Assembly (NCBI RefSeq): GCF_002197845.1
Contig: NZ_NIDE01000004.1
Location: 558,001 to 622,000, forward strand
Direction: 5' to 3'
DNA from: Fimbriiglobus ruber
Lineage (GTDB): Bacteria > Planctomycetota > Planctomycetia > Gemmatales > Gemmataceae
DNA length: 64,000 nucleotides
Both the position numbers and the translations under genes were made by a program. Each line of letters begins with the position of its first letter. Within the stretch, counting starts at the first letter, position 1. Below are positions 8,702 through 17,316 of the stretch, one piece after another. The notes beneath the pieces were generated by a model. That model had not been told where the DNA came from. It made no database searches and saw only the letters and a list, made by a program, of their open reading frames with translations.

Positions 8702-9940
8702 TCAAAGCTGTGCGGCACGGTAGTTCGTGACCGCGAACATCAGTTCGCGGGCGTCGCGCGGGCGTGCCACGGGGTCGGGGGCCAGGCACCGCTTGGCGAG
8801 CGCGACCAGTTCGGCGTCGGCCCGACACTCGTCCAGGCGGGCCAAGGCGTCGGTGACATCGCCCTCTCGGTTTCGCTGGAGTATCACGCTCTGGGACGCG
8901 TCGGCGAAGGGCGGCTCGCCGGTCAGGATCACGCAGAGGATGGCCCCGAGGCCGAACACGTCGGCCCGCTCGTCGACCCGCCGCGGCCCCCCCTGGATCT
9001 GTTCCGGGGCCATGAACCCCGGCGTGCCCAGTGCGGTCCCGTGGTGGGTGATGTTTTCCGCGATCGGGGCAATGGGGCTGGTGTCGATGTCCAGCGTGTC
9101 CGAGGGCACCTCGACGGTCGGGGTGTCCGGGTCGGACAGGATCTTGGCCAACCCCCAGTCGAGAACCCGGACCTGGCCGAACGCGGAAACGATCACGTTC
9201 TGCGGTTTAAGGTCCCGGTGGATGACGCCGCGCGAGTGGGCATACGCGACGGTCTGACAGACCTGCTCGAACACCTGAATCCAGTGGTGGATTTCGTGGC
9301 CGACGGCCGGCCGCTCGCCGAGCAGGCGGTCGAGCGTCTTGCCCCGGACCAATTTCATGGCGAGAAACGCCCGCCCGTCGGGAAACCGGCCCAGGTCGTA
9401 CACGGGGATGGTGCCCGGGTGCTGGAGTTGGCCTGTGATCTGGGCTTCCTGAACGAATCGGGCCTCGGTCCGCGCGTCGGTCGAATACAGGATTTTGATG
9501 GCGACGTCCCGGCCGAGAACCGTGTCCCGGGCCCGGAGGACGACGCCCATGCCGCCCCGGGCGATCTCGCCGCGGAGTTCGTAGCGGTCGGCCGCTCCCC
9601 TCTGGTAATTCAACACCTCGACGTTGGCCCGCACGACGAGCGGATCGCCTTTTTCCTCGGACGTGTGAACCGTTCTGTGGTTGGTGCGGGCGGCGGGGAA
9701 GCCTTCCAGGTTTTGAAGGATTTCGTCCGCCATCAAGACTTCCGTCTTGGACGTCGGTCCCTTCGGTTCGGGCGGTGTGGGGGGGCTCGGCACGGGCAGT
9801 CCTTGGACGGGCGACGTTTCGAGCGATAGCACGCTGATAAAATCTAGGCAATCGGAGCTCGGCAATTCACTTGAATCAGACGGAAATTTGGACTTCATGC
9901 CGTGTCGAATTATGGTCTGAGATGATCGTGTTTGTGCCAC
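8702..9940 (-). CDS. Serine/threonine protein kinase
   Basis: Up to 412 residues. The kinase domain spans about residues 119-400. Visible motifs are the glycine-rich loop GEIARGGMGVV, the catalytic Lys in DVAIKIL, HRDLKPQNV in the catalytic loop, DWG in place of DFG (common in planctomycetes), GTPGFMAPEQ and DVFGLGAILCVILTGEPPF. Unlike many planctomycete kinases there is no membrane segment or repeat domain after the kinase; it stops shortly after the last helix. The furthest start is GTG at 9940; ATG codons at 9898 and 9733 are alternatives and all leave the domain intact. It is convergent with the sulfatase-like gene, 26 bp apart. Confidence 0.92.
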   Translation of the reverse strand: MAQTRSSQTIIRHGMKSKFPSDSSELPSSDCLDFISVLSLETSPVQGLPVPSPPTPPEPKGPTSKTEVLMADEILQNLEGFPAARTNHRTVHTSEEKGDPLVVRANVEVLNYQRGAADRYELRGEIARGGMGVVLRARDTVLGRDVAIKILYSTDARTEARFVQEAQITGQLQHPGTIPVYDLGRFPDGRAFLAMKLVRGKTLDRLLGERPAVGHEIHHWIQVFEQVCQTVAYAHSRGVIHRDLKPQNVIVSAFGQVRVLDWGLAKILSDPDTPTVEVPSDTLDIDTSPIAPIAENITHHGTALGTPGFMAPEQIQGGPRRVDERADVFGLGAILCVILTGEPPFADASQSVILQRNREGDVTDALARLDECRADAELVALAKRCLAPDPVARPRDARELMFAVTNYRAAQL

Positions 9941-10404
9941 GTTAATTTGGAGTTGTGACGTCTACGCAACGCCGGGAAGATGGGAGCCCCGCAAAAATTG
10001 GCTCTTCGTTTGTGGGCCGAACGCGATCATCTCGGACAAGCGCACGAATTGATCCGGCCCTCGTCATCGCAAGTCGCGGTGAAATCGACACTTGGCAACG
10101 TGATATGGTCCGATGTACTCGGGCGGAGAGTTAAGATGTTTTGCCTCTGGCATGTTTCCTCTCACCAGTGACAACAGGCTATCACGCCATTTCAACATCG
10201 GCTTTCGCCGGGACAGAAAATGCTTCTAAGTCGCACTACTGGAAAGCATTAGGCCGCGATTGATAGCGACGAAATAAGATTGCCGTCGGCCCTGATTTCT
10301 TCTGCTCAGCACTCTTTTCCCAGCTGAATCGCTATCGGATCTTTGGGTCCGGCAAAATTCTATTGGTGAGAGCCACATGAAACGAAGGCGAGAAAGTCGT
10401 GCTT
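9941..10404. other. Intergenic region, no gene seen
   Basis: 464 bp between the kinase start and the stop codon of the LysR gene. A 63-codon plus-strand frame here has no family resemblance. No tRNA-like fold, terminator with a T-run or repeat copy was recognised. Confidence 0.45.
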
Positions 10405-11346
10405 CTACACCGGAGGACTATTCCCCTCGGCCTTTGGGCCGGTCGTCGGTCCGAGGAACCGCACGAACGCTTCGGCCGCGGAATCGAGTTCGTCTCCCCG
10501 CCGGGTCAGTATGCCGGAGTGGATGAGCCGGATCTGCCCCGTCAACTTCCGCACGCGGACCTTCCGCCCCCGCGTCACCGCCCCGTTCGGCATCAGGGGG
10601 ACGATGGAAACGCCGAGCCCGGCCTCGACCATTTGCACGATCACCGCCGTGGTGGTCGCCTCCATGTCGACGCGGGGTGACAGACTCGCCCCGTGGAATG
10701 CGTCGAGGATATGCTGCCGGCCGGTCGACCCCCGCTCAAAGAGGATCAAAGGCACGTCCGCCAGGTCGGCCAGGGTGACATCCCGCCGGCCGCCGAGTGG
10801 GTGGCCGATGGGAGTTACGAGTCCCCAGTCGAGCGAGAATAGGTGTCGGTAGACGAAATCGCCGCCGGCGTCGTATGGCGCGGCCACGCCGAGCGTGAGG
10901 TCCGGATCTCGGCGGAGCGCGTCTTCGATGTCCCGCTCGGTCCGCGTACTCAACCGGACGCGAATACCTGGGTGGGCCCGGTGGAACGCCCGGACGGCGT
11001 CGATCAGAACGTAAGTGGTCAAGTACTGCGTGGCCGCGACGTGGACGGCACTTTGCTCGCCCGCGGCAGTGAATAGGTCGCAGAGGCGCCGGGCGCGGTC
11101 CAGGAGGGACAGGGCGTGGGGCAGGAACTGCTCCCCCTGACGGGTGAGCGGGGACCGCCGCCGGGGGCCGCGCTCCTTGTGATAAAGTGTGACCCCGAGC
11201 CGGCTCTCCAGCGCGATCAGCCGGTTTCGAACCCCCTGTTCGGTCAGGTGGAGGGTAGCAGCCGCCGACCGCAAACTCCCGTGGCGGGCGAGTTCCACGA
11301 ACGCGGCCACCTGGTCGGTCGACAGCGACGGCACCCGATCGGCCAC
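10405..11346 (-). CDS. LysR-family transcriptional regulator
   Basis: 313 residues. The N-terminal helix-turn-helix is typical: FVELARHGSLRSAAATLHLTEQGVRNRLIALESRLGVTLYHKE. An effector-binding domain follows from about residue 95 (VAATQYLTTYVLIDAVRAFHRAHPGIRVRL, later GLGVSIVPLMP), with the CysB/CbbR-like layout. LysR regulators usually control a divergent neighbour, but here the adjacent upstream gene (phosphatase) runs the same way, so the target is not evident. The 154-bp upstream gap would hold its operator. Confidence 0.9.
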   Translation of the reverse strand: MADRVPSLSTDQVAAFVELARHGSLRSAAATLHLTEQGVRNRLIALESRLGVTLYHKERGPRRRSPLTRQGEQFLPHALSLLDRARRLCDLFTAAGEQSAVHVAATQYLTTYVLIDAVRAFHRAHPGIRVRLSTRTERDIEDALRRDPDLTLGVAAPYDAGGDFVYRHLFSLDWGLVTPIGHPLGGRRDVTLADLADVPLILFERGSTGRQHILDAFHGASLSPRVDMEATTTAVIVQMVEAGLGVSIVPLMPNGAVTRGRKVRVRKLTGQIRLIHSGILTRRGDELDSAAEAFVRFLGPTTGPKAEGNSPPV

Positions 11347-11500
11347 GGCATGGCTCCCTGATCGCCAACAATTCGGTTGATGAAACCGAGTCTATCCACG
11401 GATTGCTTGGTCGGGCAAGGATGATCTGGGCGCATCGAATGCGGTCGGTCAACGCATTCCAGAATCGCTACCGGGAGATCGCGGCTCCCCGCCCTTCAGC

Positions 11501-12007
11501 CTACCGCTTGTTCGCGACCTGTTCCCACTCGGCGAGCCGGTCCAGAAATGCCCGGTTGGGTCGCGCGATCGGGCGCCTGGTGCGCACGAACGCCAGTGCC
11601 TCGTCCCGCGTCCAGTGGCGCTCGAACATGAGATATGCGGTGACGACCGTGACGCTACGGCTCACGCCGTTCAGGCAATGAACATAAACCGCCGCCCCGT
11701 TGGCGCGTTGGTCCGCGATGAAGTCGACTTGCCGCTTGAGCCAGGCGAGATCCGGTGCCGGTGCGGCGTCGCGGATCGGTTCCCAGACGTGGATCGGGCA
11801 CCGGTAAGGATCGTCGACCTCGCACAGATTCAAGACCGCGCGTGTACCCACGGGCGGCTCCGCCACACTGCCCCCGACGTACAACCCGTCTTCAATTTCC
11901 GCGTAATTGTCCTCGCGGTGAGCCCGTTCCCACGCGTACAACCCGACCCACGCCCCGAGCGAAAGGAGGAGCAGGACGAAGAGTACACTGCGGCGGGTCG
12001 GTCGCAC
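11501..12007 (-). CDS. Membrane-anchored dual-specificity protein phosphatase
   Basis: 168 residues. Residues about 7-25 form a single N-terminal membrane helix preceded by RPTRR. The phosphatase core follows, with the signature VHCLNGVSRSVTV containing the catalytic Cys and Arg of the HCx5R loop, and a plausible general acid in the upstream EVDDPYRCP region. The C-terminal RPIARPNRAFLDRLAEWE is typical of DSP proteins. It may reverse Ser/Thr or Tyr phosphorylation, possibly that of kinases like the one at 8.7-9.9 kb, but no direct link is shown. Confidence 0.85.
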   Translation of the reverse strand: MRPTRRSVLFVLLLLSLGAWVGLYAWERAHREDNYAEIEDGLYVGGSVAEPPVGTRAVLNLCEVDDPYRCPIHVWEPIRDAAPAPDLAWLKRQVDFIADQRANGAAVYVHCLNGVSRSVTVVTAYLMFERHWTRDEALAFVRTRRPIARPNRAFLDRLAEWEQVANKR

Positions 12008-12222
12008 GTCTTTGCCCTCGCGAGCCGTGATCCGGCAGTTCCCGTGTCGTGTCCAGAAGCGTCATCCATTCCGGCGTCCGACCGATCGCTACCGTCTCCA
12101 CAGTCTTATGGAAACACCGTTGATATCAGACTAATCCGGCCGCCGTCGCCGTCCTCGGAGCGTTTCAGAATAAAAGAACCAGGGCCCGAGTGCCGGAGGG
12201 GATTTTTGAGTCCCTCGTTGGA

Positions 12223-12410
12223 CGCGACAGGATCGATATTTGGAGTGCGGCGCTTTACCGCCGCTTTTGTTTTGGCATTCGACTCCCCGAGGGCCACAAG
12301 CCGGCCGCCGTTCCCAACATCCGTGCCGTGTCGGTTCGGTCGCGGTTCTCTTACCAGAAGAAACAAAAGCGGCGGTCAAGTGCCGCACTCCAAATGTCGA
12401 TCCTGTCGCG
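12223..12410. repeat. Long inverted repeat (TTTGGAGTGCGGC type)
   Basis: Two roughly 50-bp arms, 12223-12272 and 12361-12410, are inverted copies with only about three mismatches. Each arm runs from CGCGACAGGATCGA through TTTGGAGTGCGGC to CCGCCGCTTTTGTTT. The loop of about 88 bp has no coding signal. It sits between the divergent phosphatase and histidine kinase genes. No transposase is attached; it could be a MITE-like element or a stable RNA hairpin. Confidence 0.85.
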
Positions 12411-12614
12411 TCGGTCGAAACGTGTCGGATTTTTTGCGCTTATTGCGCTGAAATCGCGTGTTTCGAGAAAGAGTACGGACCTGGATGTACATCGAGGATC
12501 AGGATACTCCGGCGAATCCGCCTTGCCCTACAGACCGCCGGCGCCCGCCGCGAGTCGGCAACTCAGGTATCATGGGCCATCTGGGATTCGGACTCGCCCG
12601 GGAGCAAACTCGCC

Positions 12615-14117
12615 ATGACCCTCGGCCTCTTCTTCCTGCGGTTTAGCTGGCCGATGGTCGCCGTCGGCGGGGTTCTGGCCGTCGCGTGTTTGACGAGTAC
12701 GTGGTACATCAACCGCCTACAAGCCGACTTGGCCCGTACGGTCCGGGACGACGCAGCCCGCATGCATTCGGTCGAAGTCCTCCAGATCCATTTGCGCCAG
12801 CTCCGGTTCCACTCCTTGATGTTCGCCGCCGACCCGAGCCCGGCCCGCAAGGCGCTCATCGACGAAGACCGGCAACTCGTCGATGCCGCGCTCGCCGAGA
12901 CCTGGGTCGAGAGTGGTGCCACCGAAGACCTCCGGCTGCTCGATCGCATTGAACGCGGGTTACGCGAGTACAAGGCCGGGCTCGTCATGACCGAAGACGC
13001 GAGCCCCCAGGCGCTCGGCGGCCGCGACCTAATTCGCTGGGCCGACGACCACCCGGTTCGCGACCTCCTCGTCCCGTGCCGCGAACTGGCCGAGCGCCAG
13101 CGCGAGCGGATGACCAGCAGCCTGGAACGGAGCGAGTCGCAGACCGTGTGGGCCGGTCGGGTTCTCCAGGGGCTCGGCTTCGTCGGCGCCCTCGGGGGCC
13201 TCGTCAGCGGGTACGCGACCGCTCGCGGGCTGTCCCGCCGCGTGGCCAAGCTGTACGTCCGCGTCCAGGCCGTGCAGTCGCACCTAGAGCAGGACGTCGG
13301 GGCGATGACGGTGGTCGACCCGCCGCACCTCGCCGACCTGGACGAGCAGCTCGACCGGGTGGTCGACCGCGTGAAGGACGTCTGCCACCGCCTCCAGGAA
13401 CAGGAACGCGACCTCCTGATCGCCGAGCAGTTGGCCGCGGTCGGCCAGTTGGCCGCCGGCGTCGCCCACGAGGTCCGCAACCCGCTGACCGGGATCAAGC
13501 TGTTGGTCGATGCCGCCTTACGGCCCGCCAACCCGTCACCGCTCACGCCCGACGATTTGCACTTAATCCAACAGGAAATAGCCCGGCTGGAGAGGACCGT
13601 CCAGGGGCTTTTGGATTTCGCCCGGACCCCGCGCTCCGTCCGACAGCCGTGCGACATCCGAGGACTGATCGCCGAGGCGGTCGAGATCGCCCGCGGGCGG
13701 GCGGAACTGAAATCGGCCGCGATCCGGACCGAGTCGGCGGCTTACCCGCTCGTGGTCCGCGTCGAACCCGACCAGTTTAAATCGTTGATGACGAACCTGC
13801 TTTTCAACGCGATCGACGCATCCTTGACTGGTGGTACGGTCGACGTCCGGGCCATCGCGGACGCGGAAGATATGATTCGTGTGGAGGTGGCCGACACCGG
13901 CCCGGGGATCGACCCGGCCATGGCGGGCCGTCTGTTCACCCCGTTCGCGACCACCAAGGCGACCGGAACGGGGCTCGGGTTGGCCGTCGCCCGCCGGGTG
14001 GCCCGGGAACACGGCGGCGACCTGACCGCCGCCTCCCGCCCCGGCGGCGGGGCCTGCTTCACCGTCATCCTTCCCGCCGCGGAGACCGCGCATGCCGAAG
14101 TTACTCGTCGTGGATGA
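12615..14117 (+). CDS. Sensor histidine kinase (NtrB/AtoS-like)
   Basis: About 500 residues from the ATG at 12615. A long in-frame extension upstream runs through the inverted repeat and is not credible. The protein has an N-terminal membrane helix (residues about 7-28), an extracytoplasmic region of about 150 residues, a second helix (GLGFVGALGGLVSGYATARGL), a HAMP/coiled linker, the H-box VAHEVRNPLTGIK with the phosphorylated His, the N-box NLLFNAIDA, and the G boxes DTGPGID and GTGLGLAV. The stop overlaps the regulator start by 26 bp, so the pair is translationally coupled. Confidence 0.92.
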   Translation: MTLGLFFLRFSWPMVAVGGVLAVACLTSTWYINRLQADLARTVRDDAARMHSVEVLQIHLRQLRFHSLMFAADPSPARKALIDEDRQLVDAALAETWVESGATEDLRLLDRIERGLREYKAGLVMTEDASPQALGGRDLIRWADDHPVRDLLVPCRELAERQRERMTSSLERSESQTVWAGRVLQGLGFVGALGGLVSGYATARGLSRRVAKLYVRVQAVQSHLEQDVGAMTVVDPPHLADLDEQLDRVVDRVKDVCHRLQEQERDLLIAEQLAAVGQLAAGVAHEVRNPLTGIKLLVDAALRPANPSPLTPDDLHLIQQEIARLERTVQGLLDFARTPRSVRQPCDIRGLIAEAVEIARGRAELKSAAIRTESAAYPLVVRVEPDQFKSLMTNLLFNAIDASLTGGTVDVRAIADAEDMIRVEVADTGPGIDPAMAGRLFTPFATTKATGTGLGLAVARRVAREHGGDLTAASRPGGGACFTVILPAAETAHAEVTRRG

Positions 14118-15540
14118 CGAAGCCATCATCTGCCACTCGTTCCGCAAGGTGTTCGCCTCGGCCGACGTCGAGGTGATCACCGCCGGGACCGTCGCCGAGG
14201 GCCGCCACCGGGTCGCGGCCGACCGCCCGGACGTGGTCGTCCTCGACCTCCAGCTCCCGGACGGGGCCGGGACCGAGTTGTTCAGTTACATCCGGGAGAC
14301 CGACCCCAAACGGCCGGTCATCTTTATCACCGCCCACGGGACAACCGACACCGCGATCGAGGCGATGAAGCGGGGTGCCTTCGACTACCTGAACAAGCCG
14401 CTCGACCTGGAGGGGATGAGCCAGCTTCTCGGGCGGGCGTTCGAAGCGGCCCGGGTGATGCGCGACCCGGCCGCCCTCCCGGACGACCCGACCACCGACC
14501 GCATTCTCGGCCGCACCCCCGCCATTCAGGACATGTGCAAGCAGATCGGGCGGGTGGCCGGGCAGGACGTCAACGTGCTGATTCTGGGCGAGAGCGGGAC
14601 CGGGAAGGAACTGGTCGCCCGGGCCATCTACACGCACAGCCGGCGGGCCGACCGCCCGTTCCTGGCGATCAACTGCGCGGCCATCCCGGAAGGATTGGTC
14701 GAGAGCGAGTTGTTCGGGCACGAACCGGGGGCGTTCACCGGGGCCGACCGCCAGCGGGTCGGCAAATTCGAGCAGTGTGGGGACGGGACCCTGCTGTTGG
14801 ACGAGATCGGGGACATGCCGACCGCCGCCCAGGCGAAGATGCTGCGGTTGCTGCAGGAGCAGCGGTTCGAGCGGGTCGGGGGGAGCCAGCCGATCGCCAC
14901 CCGGGTGCGGGTGCTGGCCTCCACCAACCAGGATCTGGACCGGCTGATCGCGGCCGGCAAGTTCCGCAACGACCTGTACTACCGGCTCAAGGTGGTGACG
15001 ATCCGGGTGCCCCCGTTGCGGGAGCGGAAGGACGACATCCCCGAACTCGCCCACCACTTCCTGTTCCGGTACGCCCGCGAGGCGGGGAAGGACGTCCGCG
15101 GGTTCGCCCCGGAGGTGTTGGACCTATTCCAGAACTATTCGTGGCCGGGGAACGTCCGCCAGTTGGAAAACTGCGTCCAGGCGGCCGTCTACCAGATTTC
15201 CGGGCGGACGATCCACCCGACCGACGTGTTGAGCCTGATCGACCCGGATACGCCGCAGGCGCAGCCTCCGGCGGCCGACGGACCGCCGGCGTTCGATCTG
15301 GTCCGGACGATCGAGCGGATGTTGCGGGACGGGGAGCGGGACGTTCACGCGCGGGTAGTGGCCCTGGTCGAGCGGGAACTGATCGCCCGCACCCTCGGGC
15401 AAACGAACGGGCACCAGGCCCAGGCGAGCGACATCCTCGGGATCAACCGGACGACGCTCCGCCGGAAACTCCGCGAACTGAACATCACCCTGGACAAGGT
15501 CGTCACCGATCGGGCCGAGACCGACGATGTGGTGTCTTGA
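14092..15540 (+). CDS. NtrC-family sigma-54-dependent response regulator
   Basis: 482 residues. An N-terminal receiver (VVDDE; phospho-acceptor Asp in VVVLDLQLPDG; Lys in NKPLD) is followed by an AAA+ domain with Walker A GESGTGKE, the sigma-54-contacting GAFTGA loop, Walker B LLLDEIGDMP and NVRQLENCVQ. A Fis-type helix-turn-helix at the C-terminus (QASDILGINRTTLRRKLREL) completes the protein. It activates sigma-54 RNA polymerase when phosphorylated, presumably by the overlapping histidine kinase. A candidate sigma-54 promoter precedes the RND adaptor gene downstream, which suggests the target. Confidence 0.95.
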   Translation: MPKLLVVDDEAIICHSFRKVFASADVEVITAGTVAEGRHRVAADRPDVVVLDLQLPDGAGTELFSYIRETDPKRPVIFITAHGTTDTAIEAMKRGAFDYLNKPLDLEGMSQLLGRAFEAARVMRDPAALPDDPTTDRILGRTPAIQDMCKQIGRVAGQDVNVLILGESGTGKELVARAIYTHSRRADRPFLAINCAAIPEGLVESELFGHEPGAFTGADRQRVGKFEQCGDGTLLLDEIGDMPTAAQAKMLRLLQEQRFERVGGSQPIATRVRVLASTNQDLDRLIAAGKFRNDLYYRLKVVTIRVPPLRERKDDIPELAHHFLFRYAREAGKDVRGFAPEVLDLFQNYSWPGNVRQLENCVQAAVYQISGRTIHPTDVLSLIDPDTPQAQPPAADGPPAFDLVRTIERMLRDGERDVHARVVALVERELIARTLGQTNGHQAQASDILGINRTTLRRKLRELNITLDKVVTDRAETDDVVS

Positions 15541-15725
15541 ACTCTTCAACGAGCCACGTTGAATTCTTCCAAACGGCTTCCCTTCGGCCCCGCGGTGATT
15601 TTTCTCTCAGGTTGACCATCCGCTCGCCGACGGATCTACGGAACGCCCGTGAATGATCATCGGCTTTATCAGCGCAAAGCATTCTATTTTTTAACGTTAC
15701 AGCATTCTTCGCAGAAAATCTTGTG

Positions 15726-15742
15726 CCGGTACTAAACGTGCT
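15726..15742 (+). promoter_or_regulatory. Candidate sigma-54 promoter for the RND operon
   Basis: The sequence CCGGTACTAAACGTGCT has the invariant GG (15728-15729) and GC (15740-15741) exactly 10 bp apart. It matches about 9 of the 13 specified positions of the -24/-12 consensus. It lies about 75 bp upstream of the adaptor start and directly downstream of a gene for a sigma-54 activator. The -12 element reads GTGC rather than TTGC, so this is a candidate, not a firm call. Confidence 0.4.
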
Positions 15743-15814
15743 ATCCCATCGTCCCAGCCATGAATCTTGATGGCAAAATCTTCGCGACTTTTCCCTGTTT
15801 GGGGTGAAAAGGTT

Positions 15815-17227
15815 ATGACAGGACAACGATCGGGCGCTCCGAAATGGGCCCTGTGGATAGTTGGCGCACTGATGATCGTCGGCGTCGTGGGCGGCAGTCT
15901 TTATGCGTTCAGCCGGGGTCGGGCAATTGCTTCTTCCGACGACGGCAAGGGCGAAGGAGCGAAGGCCCAAAACAAGGTGGGCGTCGAGGTGGTTCACCCG
16001 AAGGCGGGGGGCATTCAACGGACCTCGACCCAGCCCGGGACGGTCGAACCGTTCGAGGGGGCCGACCTGTACGCCAAGGCGTCCGGGTTCCTGGCCGAGC
16101 AGTCCGTCGACATCGGCAGCAAGGTGACGAAGGGTGACGTCCTCGCCCGCATCTCGGTCCCCGAGTACGAAAAGCAGGTCGCCCGCGACCAGGCCAAGGT
16201 GCGGGACGCCGACGCCCGGGTCAAGCAGATGGAAGCTCATCTACTCGCCGCCAGGGCCGAGGCCCGGGCGGCCGACGCGTCCGTCACGTTAGCCAGGGTG
16301 ATGGTCCGGGCCAAGACCGCGTACCAGCAATTCCGGGTCAAGCAGCTCAACCGCATCAAGGAACTGGTGTCGGCCAAGGCTCTGGACGCCCGGTTGGAAG
16401 ACGAACAAGAAGATTTCTACCTGTCGGCCCTGGAGGCCGAGAACGCAGCCAAGGAAGGGGTCAACACGGCCCAGGAAAAGGCAGCCGCGTCGCACGCCCA
16501 GATCACCCAGGCCGAGGCCGACGTGGACGCGGCCAAAGCCGATGTCGGGGTGGCCACGGCCGAGTTGGAGAAATCGAAGGTGCTACTCGACTACACGGTC
16601 ATCAAATCGCCGTACACGGGCGTCGTCACCAAGCGGACCTTCCACCCCGGCGACTTTATCAAGTCGGCCGACCAGGGCGGGATCGTACCCATGCTGGCGG
16701 TCGAGCGGACGGACGTGATGCGGATAGTGGTTCAGGTGCCCGACCGGGACGTGCCGTACGTCCACCAGGGGAGTCCGGCCGTCATCGAGATCGACGCCCT
16801 GCCGGGGACGGTGTTCGAGACCAAGGGGGCCGACAAGGTGGTGGTATCCCGGTGGGCGGACGCCGAAGACCCGGCCACCCGAACGATGCGGACCGAGGTC
16901 GACGTGAAGAACCCGAACGACGTCCTCCGGCACGGGATGTACGGGCGGGCCACGCTGATCCTGAGCGCGGGTACCCCGAACGCCATGCGGGTGCCGTCGG
17001 CGGCCCTGGTCGATAAAGCCGAGGGCGGGCGGGGGTCGGTCCGCGTCGTCCGGGACGACAAGGTTCACATCGCCCCGGTCCGGTTCGCGACCGACAACGG
17101 GCTCGAAGTCGAGATCGTGAGCGGCCTCAATCCGACCGACCGGGTGATCGTGCGGACGACCGGGTCGGTCGAAGAGGGCACGCCGGTGACGGCGAACGAA
17201 CAATCCAAGTCCGAGGGCGGGCACTAA
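15815..17227 (+). CDS. RND efflux periplasmic adaptor (membrane fusion protein)
   Basis: About 470 residues from the ATG at 15815, 48 bp inside a longer frame from 15767 that would put a poorly fitting leader before the membrane helix. The layout is an N-terminal membrane anchor (ALWIVGALMIVGVVGGSLYAF), a split lipoyl domain (ADLYAKASGFLAEQSVDIGSKVTKGDVLARI and YTVIKSPYTGVVTKRTFHPGDFI), a long alpha-helical hairpin rich in Ala/Glu/Lys between them, then beta-barrel and proximal domains. It links the inner-membrane pump encoded next to an outer-membrane TolC-type channel; two such channels are encoded convergently at 21.8-25.5 kb. Confidence 0.92.
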   Translation: MTGQRSGAPKWALWIVGALMIVGVVGGSLYAFSRGRAIASSDDGKGEGAKAQNKVGVEVVHPKAGGIQRTSTQPGTVEPFEGADLYAKASGFLAEQSVDIGSKVTKGDVLARISVPEYEKQVARDQAKVRDADARVKQMEAHLLAARAEARAADASVTLARVMVRAKTAYQQFRVKQLNRIKELVSAKALDARLEDEQEDFYLSALEAENAAKEGVNTAQEKAAASHAQITQAEADVDAAKADVGVATAELEKSKVLLDYTVIKSPYTGVVTKRTFHPGDFIKSADQGGIVPMLAVERTDVMRIVVQVPDRDVPYVHQGSPAVIEIDALPGTVFETKGADKVVVSRWADAEDPATRTMRTEVDVKNPNDVLRHGMYGRATLILSAGTPNAMRVPSAALVDKAEGGRGSVRVVRDDKVHIAPVRFATDNGLEVEIVSGLNPTDRVIVRTTGSVEEGTPVTANEQSKSEGGH

Positions 17228-17316
17228 CCGGAACGTGATTCCGCGGGCGATGGGCAGGCCGGTCGCCCCGCACTCGATCTGTCCGCCCATGTGGGCCACT
17301 ACCGAGACAACTATTC

